49,726 nucleotides of DNA from an uncultured Clostridia bacterium (GTDB lineage Bacteria; Bacillota; Clostridia; Christensenellales; Aristaeellaceae). The notes below the pieces were generated by a model that had not been told where the DNA came from, searched no databases, and was given only the letters and a program-made list of their open reading frames with translations. Location of the stretch: positions 1 to 49,726 of the forward strand of contig CALCUD010000120.1 in assembly GCA_937906775.1 (NCBI GenBank), in the 5' to 3' direction. Position numbers and translations under genes: made by a program. Shown in pieces: positions 16,814-24,617 of the stretch (within the stretch, counting starts at the first letter, position 1; each line of letters begins with the position of its first letter).

Positions 16814-17786
16814 GATGATCCCCTCCCTTCTTTTTCTGTGCGTCATAGGCTTCAATAATCTGCTGGACAAGCTCATGCCGGACAATATCTTTGGGTGTCA
16901 GTTCGACTATTCCAATTTCGGGGATGTCTTTCAGAATACGGACAGCCTCCTCCAGACCGGATGATCTGCCGAACGGAAGATCAGTTTGCGTAATATCTCC
17001 TGTAACAACCACTTTCGAGTGGAAACCCATTCTTGTCAGAAACATTTTCATTTGTTCGGATGTAGTATTCTGAGCTTCATCCAGAATAATAAATGAATCG
17101 GACAGTGTTCGTCCCCGCATATAAGCAAGAGGAGCAACTTCCACAATTCCCCTTTCCATCAGCTTTGCACAGGAATCCGCCCCCATAAAGTCATACATGG
17201 CATCGTAAAGAGGACGAAGATATGGGTCAACCTTCTGCGCCAAGTCTCCGGGTAGAAATCCGAGCTTTTCTCCAGCTTCAACAGCCGGACGTGTCAGAAT
17301 GATCCGTTCTACTTCCTTGTTTCTGAGCGCGACAACAGCTAATGCCATAGCCAGATATGTTTTTCCTGTACCGGCAGGACCGACCGCAAAAGTCAAATCA
17401 TGTTTACGAATAGTGTCAACATATTCCTGCTGGCCAAGCGTTTTACAAAAGATCTGTTTTCCCCTGTGCGTGACAGCAACAATACTTTTCAGTCCATCCA
17501 TGATCAAATCAGCTTTCCCTTCCCTGATCATGGAAATGATATATCGAATCAGAACACGGTCTGCATATTCACCGTTTCGAATCCTTTTAAGAAGAAGATC
17601 AATTGTCTGAACTGCAATCCGGACATCAGTTTCTTCACCTGATACAGACAGGTTGTTCTCCCGAAGTGAAACGCGAACATGACATTCATTCTCAAGCAAT
17701 GTTACATTTCGGTCGTTCAAGCCGAATAAAGAGACGTACGCGTCCAGAGAATCCACAGAAAGAGAAAGTTCTTCACAGCCAGCCAA
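16791..17786 (-). CDS. PhoH family ATPase (PhoL/YbeZ-like)
   Basis: A 331-residue PhoH-like NTPase, the family that partners YbeY in ribosome and RNA metabolism. The N-terminal ~110 residues hold the KH-like part; the ATPase domain has Walker A GPAGTGKT (136-143), a TRPAVEAGEKLGFLPG motif diagnostic of the family, and Walker B FIILDEAQN. The start is TTG 17786, preceded by AAAGGGGG 9 bp upstream; no better in-frame ATG exists near. It is the first gene of the minus-strand phoH-pgpH-ybeY/cdd-era operon. No yqfC/yqfD sporulation genes lie upstream; instead there is a divergent T-box operon. Confidence 0.93.
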   Translation of the reverse strand: MAGCEELSLSVDSLDAYVSLFGLNDRNVTLLENECHVRVSLRENNLSVSGEETDVRIAVQTIDLLLKRIRNGEYADRVLIRYIISMIREGKADLIMDGLKSIVAVTHRGKQIFCKTLGQQEYVDTIRKHDLTFAVGPAGTGKTYLAMALAVVALRNKEVERIILTRPAVEAGEKLGFLPGDLAQKVDPYLRPLYDAMYDFMGADSCAKLMERGIVEVAPLAYMRGRTLSDSFIILDEAQNTTSEQMKMFLTRMGFHSKVVVTGDITQTDLPFGRSSGLEEAVRILKDIPEIGIVELTPKDIVRHELVQQIIEAYDAQKKKGGDHHVPGDHE

Positions 17787-17825
17787 AAAGGAGTTCCCCC
17801 TTTTAACTACAAAAATACATTATAT

Positions 17826-17854
17826 ATGATAACTCAATTTTAGATTCCGGTCAA
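17826..17854 (-). promoter_or_regulatory. Candidate promoter of the phoH operon
   Basis: Minus strand TTGACC (17854-17849), 17-bp spacer, TATCAT (17831-17826). A TATAAT at 17824-17819 overlaps with a poorer -35. It is back to back with the T-box promoter. Confidence 0.5.
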
Positions 17855-17898
17855 ACGAAACAGCCTTGTATTCCGCCTGTCTTTCATTAATAGATTAA

Positions 17899-17927
17899 TT
17901 GACACCCCCATATGATTATGCTAAAAT
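17899..17927 (+). promoter_or_regulatory. Sigma-A promoter of the leucine-type T-box operon
   Basis: Consensus TTGACA (17899-17904), 17-bp spacer, TAAAAT (17922-17927). Transcription should start near 17934, just before stem I of the T-box. Confidence 0.82.
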
Positions 17928-17933
17928 TTGCGA

Positions 17934-18217
17934 TGTCAATTTGATTCCGGCGATGAAGGAAAGAATCTTTCTTTTCCTTTGTTTCAGAGAGTCGGCGGTT
18001 GCTGCGAGCCGATACGAAGAGAGAAAGATGCTGGTTCCAGAGCTTACCTTGTGAAAGTTCTCCGCGATTAATGAGGTACGGGTCGCTCCGTAATAGGCGT
18101 AATCATTCGGATTTAAGTCCGTAATGATAAGGTTCTGTTTCCTGTATGGTAACAGAACGAAACTGGGTGGTACCGCGAAAATTCGTCCCTGAAGCAAGAT
18201 AGGCTTCGGGATTTTTT
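17934..18217 (+). ncRNA. T-box leader, predicted leucine (CUG specifier)
   Basis: A tRNA-sensing leader that allows read-through when its tRNA is uncharged. Seen: the stem I apical motif GGTTGCTGCGA (17997-18008 region) preceded by AGAGAG; the T-box GGGTGGTACCGCG (18165-18177), whose TGGT would pair with ACCA, i.e. a tRNA with discriminator A; and a terminator stem (about 18185-18210) with six T (18212-18217). Folding by eye pairs GGAA (17958-17961) with TTCC (18035-18038) below the specifier loop, leaving GATGCTGG (18027-18034) on the 3' side; the codon position reads CTG (18031-18033, Leu) followed by a purine. The same geometry gives TAC in the tyrosine T-box of this window. Leucine also fits discriminator A and the LeuA-like gene downstream. 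The amino acid is inferred. Confidence 0.88.
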
Positions 18218-18235
18218 CTTTAAGGAGGATTTGCT

Positions 18236-19642
18236 ATGCAGTCTTTATTGATGACAGATGTTACTCTGACATGTACCGATGTATTCGACCATTTGAAATT
18301 TCGTGACAAGCTGGAATATATCCGTCTGATTAACCGTCTCGGGATTAACAGGATCGAGCTTCCTCCCGTAAGGAACGGAAAAGCGGATTATCTTTTTATC
18401 CGCTCTGTCGCGACCGTTCTGGAGAATACCGGTCTGTCCATGCCTGTTCCTCTTGATCTCGATGGATTCGATGAACTTATAGACGCTATGCATGACATAC
18501 ATCACAAAACACTCTGTGTCATCGCTCCCGTAAGTTCCGTCCGTATGGAGTATATCGGTCATAAAAAACCGGATTCAATGAAATCTGCTATTTTGCAAGC
18601 CGTTGCCGCCTGTCGCGAAAAATGTGATTCCGTAGAATTCATCGCAGAGGATGCTACCCGGAGCGATAAAGTATTCCTTACATCCCTGCTTTCCGACGTT
18701 ATCTCCGCAGGTGCTACAGAAATCACCCTGTGTGATGTTTCCGGGCAATTACTCCCTGTTGAATTCGGACATTTCCTGCATGATATCCTTGAAGAAGTCC
18801 CGACACTCCGCAATATTCGCCTCGGTATCCGTTGTTCCAATGAAATGAAGCTTGCCGATGCCTGTGCCGTCGAAGCTGTGCAGACAGGCGCCGGTGCTGT
18901 CAAAGTTACATCCTTCGGCACCGGAGAAATCGCACTTGAAAACCTTATGAAAATCTTCGCCGTCCGTAAAGAGTCCATGAATATCTCCTGCACCTTCCGC
19001 ATGGAAGAAAGCAAACGTGTACTTGACAGCATTCGTGACCTGTTTATTCATCCGGATAAGGAGCCTGTTCTCTCAGCCCGTACGAGCAGCGAACACGAGA
19101 CTTTTCTGACCGGTACCGAAACCAAAGACTCATTACGCAGTACTGTCGCAATGCTTGGATACGATTTGAGCGAACAGGACTATGAGAAAGTCTGGACAGC
19201 CTTCAGTATCGCTGTATCCAAGAAAAATGAGATCACTTCCCGGGAGCTTGATGCAATCATAGCCGCTGAAGCAATGCAGGTTGAACCTGCGTGTAAAATT
19301 ATCAGCTATGTGATCAATACCGGGAATATCATTTCAGCAATGGCACATATGAAACTTGAATACCGCGGCCGCATACTGGAAGGCATTTCTGTGGGAGACG
19401 GTGCAATTGATGCGGCATTTCTGGCAATAGAAAAAACGATCGGACGTCATTTTGAGTTGGATGATTTCCAGATCCGGGCAATCAGTGAAGGTCGCGAAGC
19501 AATGGGAGAATCCGTTGTCAAGCTTCGGAATCAGGGTAAGCTCTATTCCGGACGCGGTATCTCAACAGATATCGTTGGCTCCGGCGTCATGGCCTATGTC
19601 AACGCGTTGAACAAGATCGTTTATGAGGAGGAAGAAGCGTGA
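18236..19642 (+). CDS. 2-isopropylmalate synthase-like protein with LeuA regulatory domain, catalytic site degenerate
   Basis: A 468-residue protein with the LeuA layout: an HMGL-type TIM barrel (about 1-270), linker, and a well-kept C-terminal LeuA allosteric/dimer domain (about 355-465; GDGAIDAAFLAIE, STDIVGSG, YVNALN). LeuA makes 2-isopropylmalate from 2-ketoisovalerate and acetyl-CoA. The barrel keeps AEDATRSD (137-144), but the N-terminal TLRDG motif is TLTCT (10-14), the HxHND metal motif is RCSNE (199-203), and the NGxGE Asn is replaced. All expected metal ligands therefore seem lost, and normal synthase activity is unlikely. AAGGAGG precedes ATG 18236. It is first gene after the leucine-type T-box, overlapping the next gene by 4 bp. 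It may sense leucine or serve another reaction; this is inference. Confidence 0.8.
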   Translation: MQSLLMTDVTLTCTDVFDHLKFRDKLEYIRLINRLGINRIELPPVRNGKADYLFIRSVATVLENTGLSMPVPLDLDGFDELIDAMHDIHHKTLCVIAPVSSVRMEYIGHKKPDSMKSAILQAVAACREKCDSVEFIAEDATRSDKVFLTSLLSDVISAGATEITLCDVSGQLLPVEFGHFLHDILEEVPTLRNIRLGIRCSNEMKLADACAVEAVQTGAGAVKVTSFGTGEIALENLMKIFAVRKESMNISCTFRMEESKRVLDSIRDLFIHPDKEPVLSARTSSEHETFLTGTETKDSLRSTVAMLGYDLSEQDYEKVWTAFSIAVSKKNEITSRELDAIIAAEAMQVEPACKIISYVINTGNIISAMAHMKLEYRGRILEGISVGDGAIDAAFLAIEKTIGRHFELDDFQIRAISEGREAMGESVVKLRNQGKLYSGRGISTDIVGSGVMAYVNALNKIVYEEEEA

Positions 19643-22110
19643 GGCTTTCATTTTCTTGTCGCGGTTGGAATCAAAAAGCATGGGATGAACTGGTTCATGA
19701 CGCTTCAGAATTGAAATTCAACGGAATTGAAGTTTATAACCTGCTGGATTGTCCCGGATGGGTTGAAACAGGAAGTCCCTTTTCCTCCGATCGGTATTAC
19801 GATACGCTCCGTGAACTTCGTAATGCACACCTTCAGATTCCCTGTTTTGATACTTCCATAGATTTGAGTCTTCCCCTGGAAGAGAACCGGCTTGAAAAGC
19901 TCCTTGGAATTGCACAGGCAATCGGTGTGCCTTATCTTGCTGTTTGTGCAAGAACTGACGATTCTGAAATGATCCGGAGCAATCTGAATAAAGTGCTTGC
20001 CCTTGATACCGATGGGAAAGTAACCCTGTTAATAAAAACAGTCGGCATTTTCGCCGATACAAAACGCCTTCGCAGTATACTCGACATGTATGCCTGTGAT
20101 TGGCTCGCCGCTCTGTGGGATATGCATCATCCGTATCGGGATTTCAGAGAAGAACCTGCATACACGATTAAAAACCTGGGTGCATATGTTCGTCATGTTC
20201 ATCTGCGCGATTCCGGTGAAGATGGCTCATACCGTCTGATCGGTGAAGGGACCCTTCCTGTGGATGCAATGATGCGTGCCTTAAGTTCAATTGACTATGA
20301 CGGTTTTATTTCGTTGGAATGGAAACCCGAATGGCAATCCGAAATTACTGATCAGGAAATCATTTTTTCACATTTTCTAAGTTATATGCGCCGGTTTGAT
20401 AATCCGCGCGGTAAAAGAAAATCACTTTACCTGAATCATGACGGAACCGGCCGATATATCTGGAAAAAAGACGAATTGATCGATCTGACTTTTCCTCAGG
20501 TGCTGACCCGTATGGCGGAAGAATTTCCGGATCAGTACGCTTTCCGGTATACCACATTGGACTATGTACGGACTTATGCTGAATTTCGTGATGATGTCGA
20601 TCATTTCGCACGTGCTCTGCTTTCTCTGAATGTTAAAGCAGGAACAAAAGTTGCTGTCTGGGCCACTAATGTACCGGCATGGTATATTGCTTTCTGGGCG
20701 GCTGCCAAGATTGGTGCTGTTCTCGTAACCGTCAATACCGCGTATAAAATCCATGAAGCTGAGTATCTTCTCCGCCAGAGTGATACGCATACGTTGATTA
20801 TGATCGACAGATGTCTTGACAGTGATTACGTCCAGATTATCAATGAACTTTGTCCTGAGATTTCTGCTTCTGTTGCCGGCCAGCCTCTCCACTGCCAGCG
20901 ACTTCCCTTCTTACGCAATGTTATAACTGTCGGTTTCCGTCAGAAAGGGTGCCTTACTTTTGAGGAAGCTTTCGAACGGGCAGCACTGGTATCAGCTGAA
21001 ACACTTCGTCAGGTTTCATCCTGCGTCCGTCCTGATGATGTCTGTAATATGCAGTACACTTCAGGCACAACCGGATTCCCGAAAGGTGTTATGCTCACAC
21101 ATTATAATGTCTTGAATGACGGAAAATGCATCGGCGACCGTATGGGTCTTTCCACAGCGGATCGGATGATGATTCAGGTACCCATGTTCCATTGCTTTGG
21201 AATGGTACTTGCGATGACAGCCTCGATGACTCACGGAACAACGATGTGTCCTCTTCCTTATTTTTCTGCCAAAAATGCGCTGGCTTGTATAACGCAGGAA
21301 CGTATTACCTGTTTTCACGGAGTTCCTACCATGTTCATCGCTATGTTTAATCATCCAGATTACCATTCTACGGATTTTTCCTATATGCGGACCGGTATCA
21401 TGGCAGGATCAGGTTGTCCGCCTGAACTGATGAAGCGTGCTGCCGACCCCCATGAAATGAATATGCGTGGAATTGTAAGTGTATATGGTCAGACGGAATC
21501 CGCTCCGGGAAGTACCATGTCAGCATGGACGGATCCCCTTGATATTCGGACTGAAACCGTCGGTTATGCATTTCCGCACATCAAGTGTAAAATCATTGAT
21601 CCCGAAACCGGCGCCGAACTTCCGGACGGAATGGACGGTGAGTTCTGTTCCAAAGGCTATAACACAATGAAAGGATATTACAAAATGCCTGAGGAAACGC
21701 GTGCAACCATCGATGAAGACGGATGGCTTCATTCAGGCGATCTGGCCAGGAAAAATCCGGACGGAACTTTCGTGATAACCGGAAGACTCAAGGATATGAT
21801 TATCCGCGGCGGTGAAAACATTTACCCCAAAGAGATCGAAGAATTCATTCTTACGCATCCTGCAGTATCTGACGTTCAGGTCATTGGCGTTCCGGACAAA
21901 CATTACGGTGAAGCGGTCCTTGCCTGTATCATTCTCCGAGAGAAAGGTTCCGTAAGCGAAGCGGAAATGCGAGAATATATCGTATCTCATCTTGCACGTC
22001 ACAAAGTTCCGCAATATATTGAATTCTGGGATGAATTTCCAATGAATGCTGCCGGAAAAATCCTCAAGTACAAAATGCGTGAACAGGCTGCTGAAAGGCT
22101 TGGATTATAA
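19639..22110 (+). CDS. Fusion: xylose-isomerase-like TIM barrel + AMP-forming acyl-CoA synthetase
   Basis: An 823-residue two-domain protein. Residues 1-255 resemble the sugar phosphate isomerase/AP endonuclease 2 TIM barrel (FNGIEVYNL, DMHHPYRDF, VRHVHLRDS, GEGTLPVDAM, GFISLEW), with metal-type His, Asp and Glu present. Residues 270-820 are an ANL-superfamily acyl-CoA synthetase close in look to fatty-acid ligases: P-loop YTSGTTGFPKGV (about 473-484), YGQTES, DGWLHSGDLA, GRLKDMIIRGGENIYPKEIE hinge, and the C-terminal catalytic Lys in NAAGKILK. Both halves look active. GTG 19639 overlaps the upstream stop (GTGA) after GAGGAGG, so the pair is co-translated. The natural acid is unknown; with a leucine T-box and LeuA-like partner, a branched-chain acid is one guess. 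Confidence 0.88.
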   Translation: MRLSFSCRGWNQKAWDELVHDASELKFNGIEVYNLLDCPGWVETGSPFSSDRYYDTLRELRNAHLQIPCFDTSIDLSLPLEENRLEKLLGIAQAIGVPYLAVCARTDDSEMIRSNLNKVLALDTDGKVTLLIKTVGIFADTKRLRSILDMYACDWLAALWDMHHPYRDFREEPAYTIKNLGAYVRHVHLRDSGEDGSYRLIGEGTLPVDAMMRALSSIDYDGFISLEWKPEWQSEITDQEIIFSHFLSYMRRFDNPRGKRKSLYLNHDGTGRYIWKKDELIDLTFPQVLTRMAEEFPDQYAFRYTTLDYVRTYAEFRDDVDHFARALLSLNVKAGTKVAVWATNVPAWYIAFWAAAKIGAVLVTVNTAYKIHEAEYLLRQSDTHTLIMIDRCLDSDYVQIINELCPEISASVAGQPLHCQRLPFLRNVITVGFRQKGCLTFEEAFERAALVSAETLRQVSSCVRPDDVCNMQYTSGTTGFPKGVMLTHYNVLNDGKCIGDRMGLSTADRMMIQVPMFHCFGMVLAMTASMTHGTTMCPLPYFSAKNALACITQERITCFHGVPTMFIAMFNHPDYHSTDFSYMRTGIMAGSGCPPELMKRAADPHEMNMRGIVSVYGQTESAPGSTMSAWTDPLDIRTETVGYAFPHIKCKIIDPETGAELPDGMDGEFCSKGYNTMKGYYKMPEETRATIDEDGWLHSGDLARKNPDGTFVITGRLKDMIIRGGENIYPKEIEEFILTHPAVSDVQVIGVPDKHYGEAVLACIILREKGSVSEAEMREYIVSHLARHKVPQYIEFWDEFPMNAAGKILKYKMREQAAERLGL

Positions 22111-22138
22111 AAAAGAGCGGTAATCCCGCTCTTTTTTA
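22107..22138. terminator. Bidirectional terminator between the T-box operon and mreB
   Basis: A-run, stem AAGAGCGG/CCGCTCTT (around 22113-22132, loop TAATC-like) and T-run make a symmetrical hairpin that can serve both convergent transcripts. It slightly overlaps the mreB stop. Confidence 0.88.
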
Positions 22139-23140
22139 TCGGTTCAGCAGATATTTCAACTCGTTTGATTCTTCCAAAACGCGTGCACATCCCAATACAG
22201 TACAGTCCCGGGGATTTGGAGCCACACGGCATGGAATTTTCAGAACTTTACTGATTGCCTCGGACAAGCCGTACAACTGGGACGCGCCGCCGGTCATCGT
22301 CACACCGCCGTCAAACACATCGGATGCAAGTTGCGGCGGAGTACGTTCCAGGATGACCTGAACACCTTCAATAATTGCATTAACACAATCAATCAAAGAT
22401 TCATATATCTCGTTCGAATCTATCGTCATCGTTTTAGGAAGTCCGGAGACAAGATTCCGCCCGGTCACATCCATGGCAAGATTATTTTCCCGCCGAATGG
22501 CACATCCCAACGTTATTTTGATCTGTTCAGCCGTCCGCTCTCCTACCAATAGATTGTATTTTTTTCGGAGATAGCGGATTATCGCTTCATCAAACTGGTC
22601 CCCGCCGGTTTTAACCCGACTGATAACAGCAGGATTCCCGTTGTAGAGGACAGACAGCTCACTCCCGCCGGCACTGATATCTGCTAAAAGGCAACCATAC
22701 GCGCCAAGGAAGTTCAAGTGTGCCCCCAAGGCTGCAGCAATATTCATGTCCAAAGTCTGAGTACGTCGTACCCCGGCGTCAAACAAAGATGTTACAAGGC
22801 CTTTTTGTTCGATTGGTTTCACACCGCCGGGAACTGAAAGAATTGCACGCGGGCGTGAGATTCTGCGTTTCCCGACAACTTCGGATACAAACAACCGCAA
22901 CATGATACTCGTCAACTCGAAATCGATCATATCGCCTTGTGCAATCGGACGGATAACATTGATATTGGACGGTGTACGTCCAATCATCCTGTATGCTTCT
23001 GTTCCCATGGCTATGATCTGTCTGGTGTCGCGATCTACCGCTACGACAGCCGGTTCACGCAGTACGATTCCGCGGCCCTTCATATAAATTGTGACATTGG
23101 AAGTTCCAAGGTCAATTCCGATATCGTTGATCTGTGGCAT
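22136..23140 (-). CDS. mreB: Rod shape-determining protein MreB/Mbl
   Basis: Actin-like cytoskeletal ATPase guiding lateral cell wall synthesis; found as membrane-bound filaments. The 334 residues have the phosphate-1 loop IGIDLGTSNVTIY, RPIAQGDMIDFE, SVPGGV, the phosphate-2 segment LLADISAGGSELSVL and an adenosine motif TMTGGASQLYGL. In classical MreB the second segment is D-I-G-G-G-T-T; here DISAGGSELS is slightly altered. Open frame extends to 23212, but ATG 23140 has AAGGA 7 bp upstream and gives the usual N-terminus. No mreC, mreD or mbl neighbours; it is a lone gene, as are extra MreB paralogues in many Firmicutes. Confidence 0.9.
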   Translation of the reverse strand: MPQINDIGIDLGTSNVTIYMKGRGIVLREPAVVAVDRDTRQIIAMGTEAYRMIGRTPSNINVIRPIAQGDMIDFELTSIMLRLFVSEVVGKRRISRPRAILSVPGGVKPIEQKGLVTSLFDAGVRRTQTLDMNIAAALGAHLNFLGAYGCLLADISAGGSELSVLYNGNPAVISRVKTGGDQFDEAIIRYLRKKYNLLVGERTAEQIKITLGCAIRRENNLAMDVTGRNLVSGLPKTMTIDSNEIYESLIDCVNAIIEGVQVILERTPPQLASDVFDGGVTMTGGASQLYGLSEAISKVLKIPCRVAPNPRDCTVLGCARVLEESNELKYLLNR

Positions 23141-23183
23141 GACGTTATCCTTTCCGTCTTTGGCCTTTTTCAGGACCTTTTTT

Positions 23184-23212
23184 ATCATATCATCTGGAGC
23201 AGGAAATAACAA
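23184..23212 (-). promoter_or_regulatory. Sigma-A promoter of mreB
   Basis: Minus strand TTGTTA (23212-23207), 17-bp spacer, TATGAT (23189-23184). Confidence 0.55.
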
Positions 23213-23230
23213 CCTTGGTTTTGAGAAATC

Positions 23231-23259
23231 TTGACAACATGAAGCCTAAACTTCATAAT
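23231..23259 (+). promoter_or_regulatory. Sigma-A promoter of the DUF512-der-plsY-lepA-hemW operon
   Basis: TTGACA (23231-23236), 17-bp spacer, CATAAT (23254-23259), about 35 bp before the first start codon. Divergent from the mreB promoter. Confidence 0.72.
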
Positions 23260-23294
23260 ACAAACTGGTGTTTTGTATGGAACGAGGTGAAGTA

Positions 23295-24617
23295 ATGGCC
23301 ATTCGTATTCTTCAGGTAGCAGAGTGTTCTCCGGCTTTCCGTTCCGGAATACGCGCAGGGGATCTTCTTCTGAACATAAATAATGAAGATATCATCGATG
23401 AAATAGATTATCAGGCTCTCACTTCCTGCCGGATTCTGACAGTCGAAACGGAGGAACCCTCCGGCAAGAGAGTTATACGTAAGATTGTTAAAAAACAATG
23501 GGAACCTTTCGGTCTCAGCCTTGATGAAACTGTCGCGATGAAGCCCCGGCATTGCTGTAATCGATGTGTATTCTGTTTCATCGATCAGCTCCCGAAGAAT
23601 ATGCGTGAAACCATGTACGTGAAGGATGATGACTGGCGTCTCAGCCTGATGATGGGTAATTACGTAACGCTGACCAATGTTAACGATTCAGAGTTTTCCC
23701 GTATCTTGCGTCGCAAAGCTTCTCCGTTATATATTTCTGTCCATGCGACAGATCCTCATGTTCGCTGTCAAATGATGAATAACCCGAATGCCGGATTGTT
23801 GATGGACCGGTTGAATAAGTTGCGTGATTCCGGAATCTGTTTTCATGCACAGGTTGTTCTGTGTCCCGGGATAAATGACGGAAATGTTCTGGAAAAAACA
23901 GTACGTGATCTGTCTGCGTTATATCCTTTTGCCCGTTCTTTAGCGATCGTTCCGGTTGGGTTAACACGGCACCGTAGCGGGCTGTCAAAATTGTTGCCTT
24001 TTACACCCGATTCCGCTGCTGCACTGCTTGATAAAACAGATACATGGCAGCAGGAATTTCTTTCCGCGCTGGGAACCCGGTTCGTTTTCCCTTCCGATGA
24101 GTTTTACTGTCTTTCTGGACGCACGATTCCGGAACATTCGAATTACGAAGATTATCCACAGATAGAGAACGGCGTCGGCATGCTCCGTCTTCTTTCCCGG
24201 GAATGCGAGGAATATATATCCGATAATCCCCTGCAGTCATTAGTATCCCCTCCCGGTAACCGAAACCTGATCATCGCAACCGGTGTTTCTGCAGCACCGC
24301 ATATTGAATCGCTTGTCAGGAAGTATAAACCGGAAGGAACAGAAATTCACGTGATTCCGGTTATCAACCGTTTCTTCGGTGAATCTGTCACGGTAACTGG
24401 GCTCATCGTCGGTCAGGATCTTGTCGCATCCTTGCAGGGGGTCAAATGTGATGAGATTTTGATTTCAGAAACCATGTTGCGCGAGAATACGGATTCTTTC
24501 CTGGACGATATGACAGTCAATCAGGTTGAATCCGCTCTGCAATGTCCCGTGCGCGTTGTCCGGAATAACGGACAGTCTTTGATTGATGCCATTTATGGAG
24601 TTGGAGGTGTTCGCTGA
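23295..24617 (+). CDS. DUF512 family PDZ-radical SAM protein
   Basis: A 440-residue protein of the DUF512 family: an N-terminal PDZ-like domain (about 1-60, with SGIRAGDLLLNIN), then a radical SAM cluster motif CCNRCVFCFIDQLP (Cys87, Cys91, Cys94) and a C-terminal DUF512 domain. The family is conserved in Clostridia directly before der, but its reaction is not known; proposed roles are in RNA or ribosome modification. ATG 23295 is chosen because GAGGTGAAG precedes it; the frame is open to 23268. The stop overlaps the der start by one base (TGATG). Confidence 0.9.
   Translation: MAIRILQVAECSPAFRSGIRAGDLLLNINNEDIIDEIDYQALTSCRILTVETEEPSGKRVIRKIVKKQWEPFGLSLDETVAMKPRHCCNRCVFCFIDQLPKNMRETMYVKDDDWRLSLMMGNYVTLTNVNDSEFSRILRRKASPLYISVHATDPHVRCQMMNNPNAGLLMDRLNKLRDSGICFHAQVVLCPGINDGNVLEKTVRDLSALYPFARSLAIVPVGLTRHRSGLSKLLPFTPDSAAALLDKTDTWQQEFLSALGTRFVFPSDEFYCLSGRTIPEHSNYEDYPQIENGVGMLRLLSRECEEYISDNPLQSLVSPPGNRNLIIATGVSAAPHIESLVRKYKPEGTEIHVIPVINRFFGESVTVTGLIVGQDLVASLQGVKCDEILISETMLRENTDSFLDDMTVNQVESALQCPVRVVRNNGQSLIDAIYGVGGVR

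Noticed and set aside
18035..18040. UCC (Ser) or UUC (Phe) as specifier of the first T-box
   Set aside because: TTCC is better used to close the lower stem with GGAA, and serine tRNA normally has discriminator G, which would not match the TGGT of this T-box.
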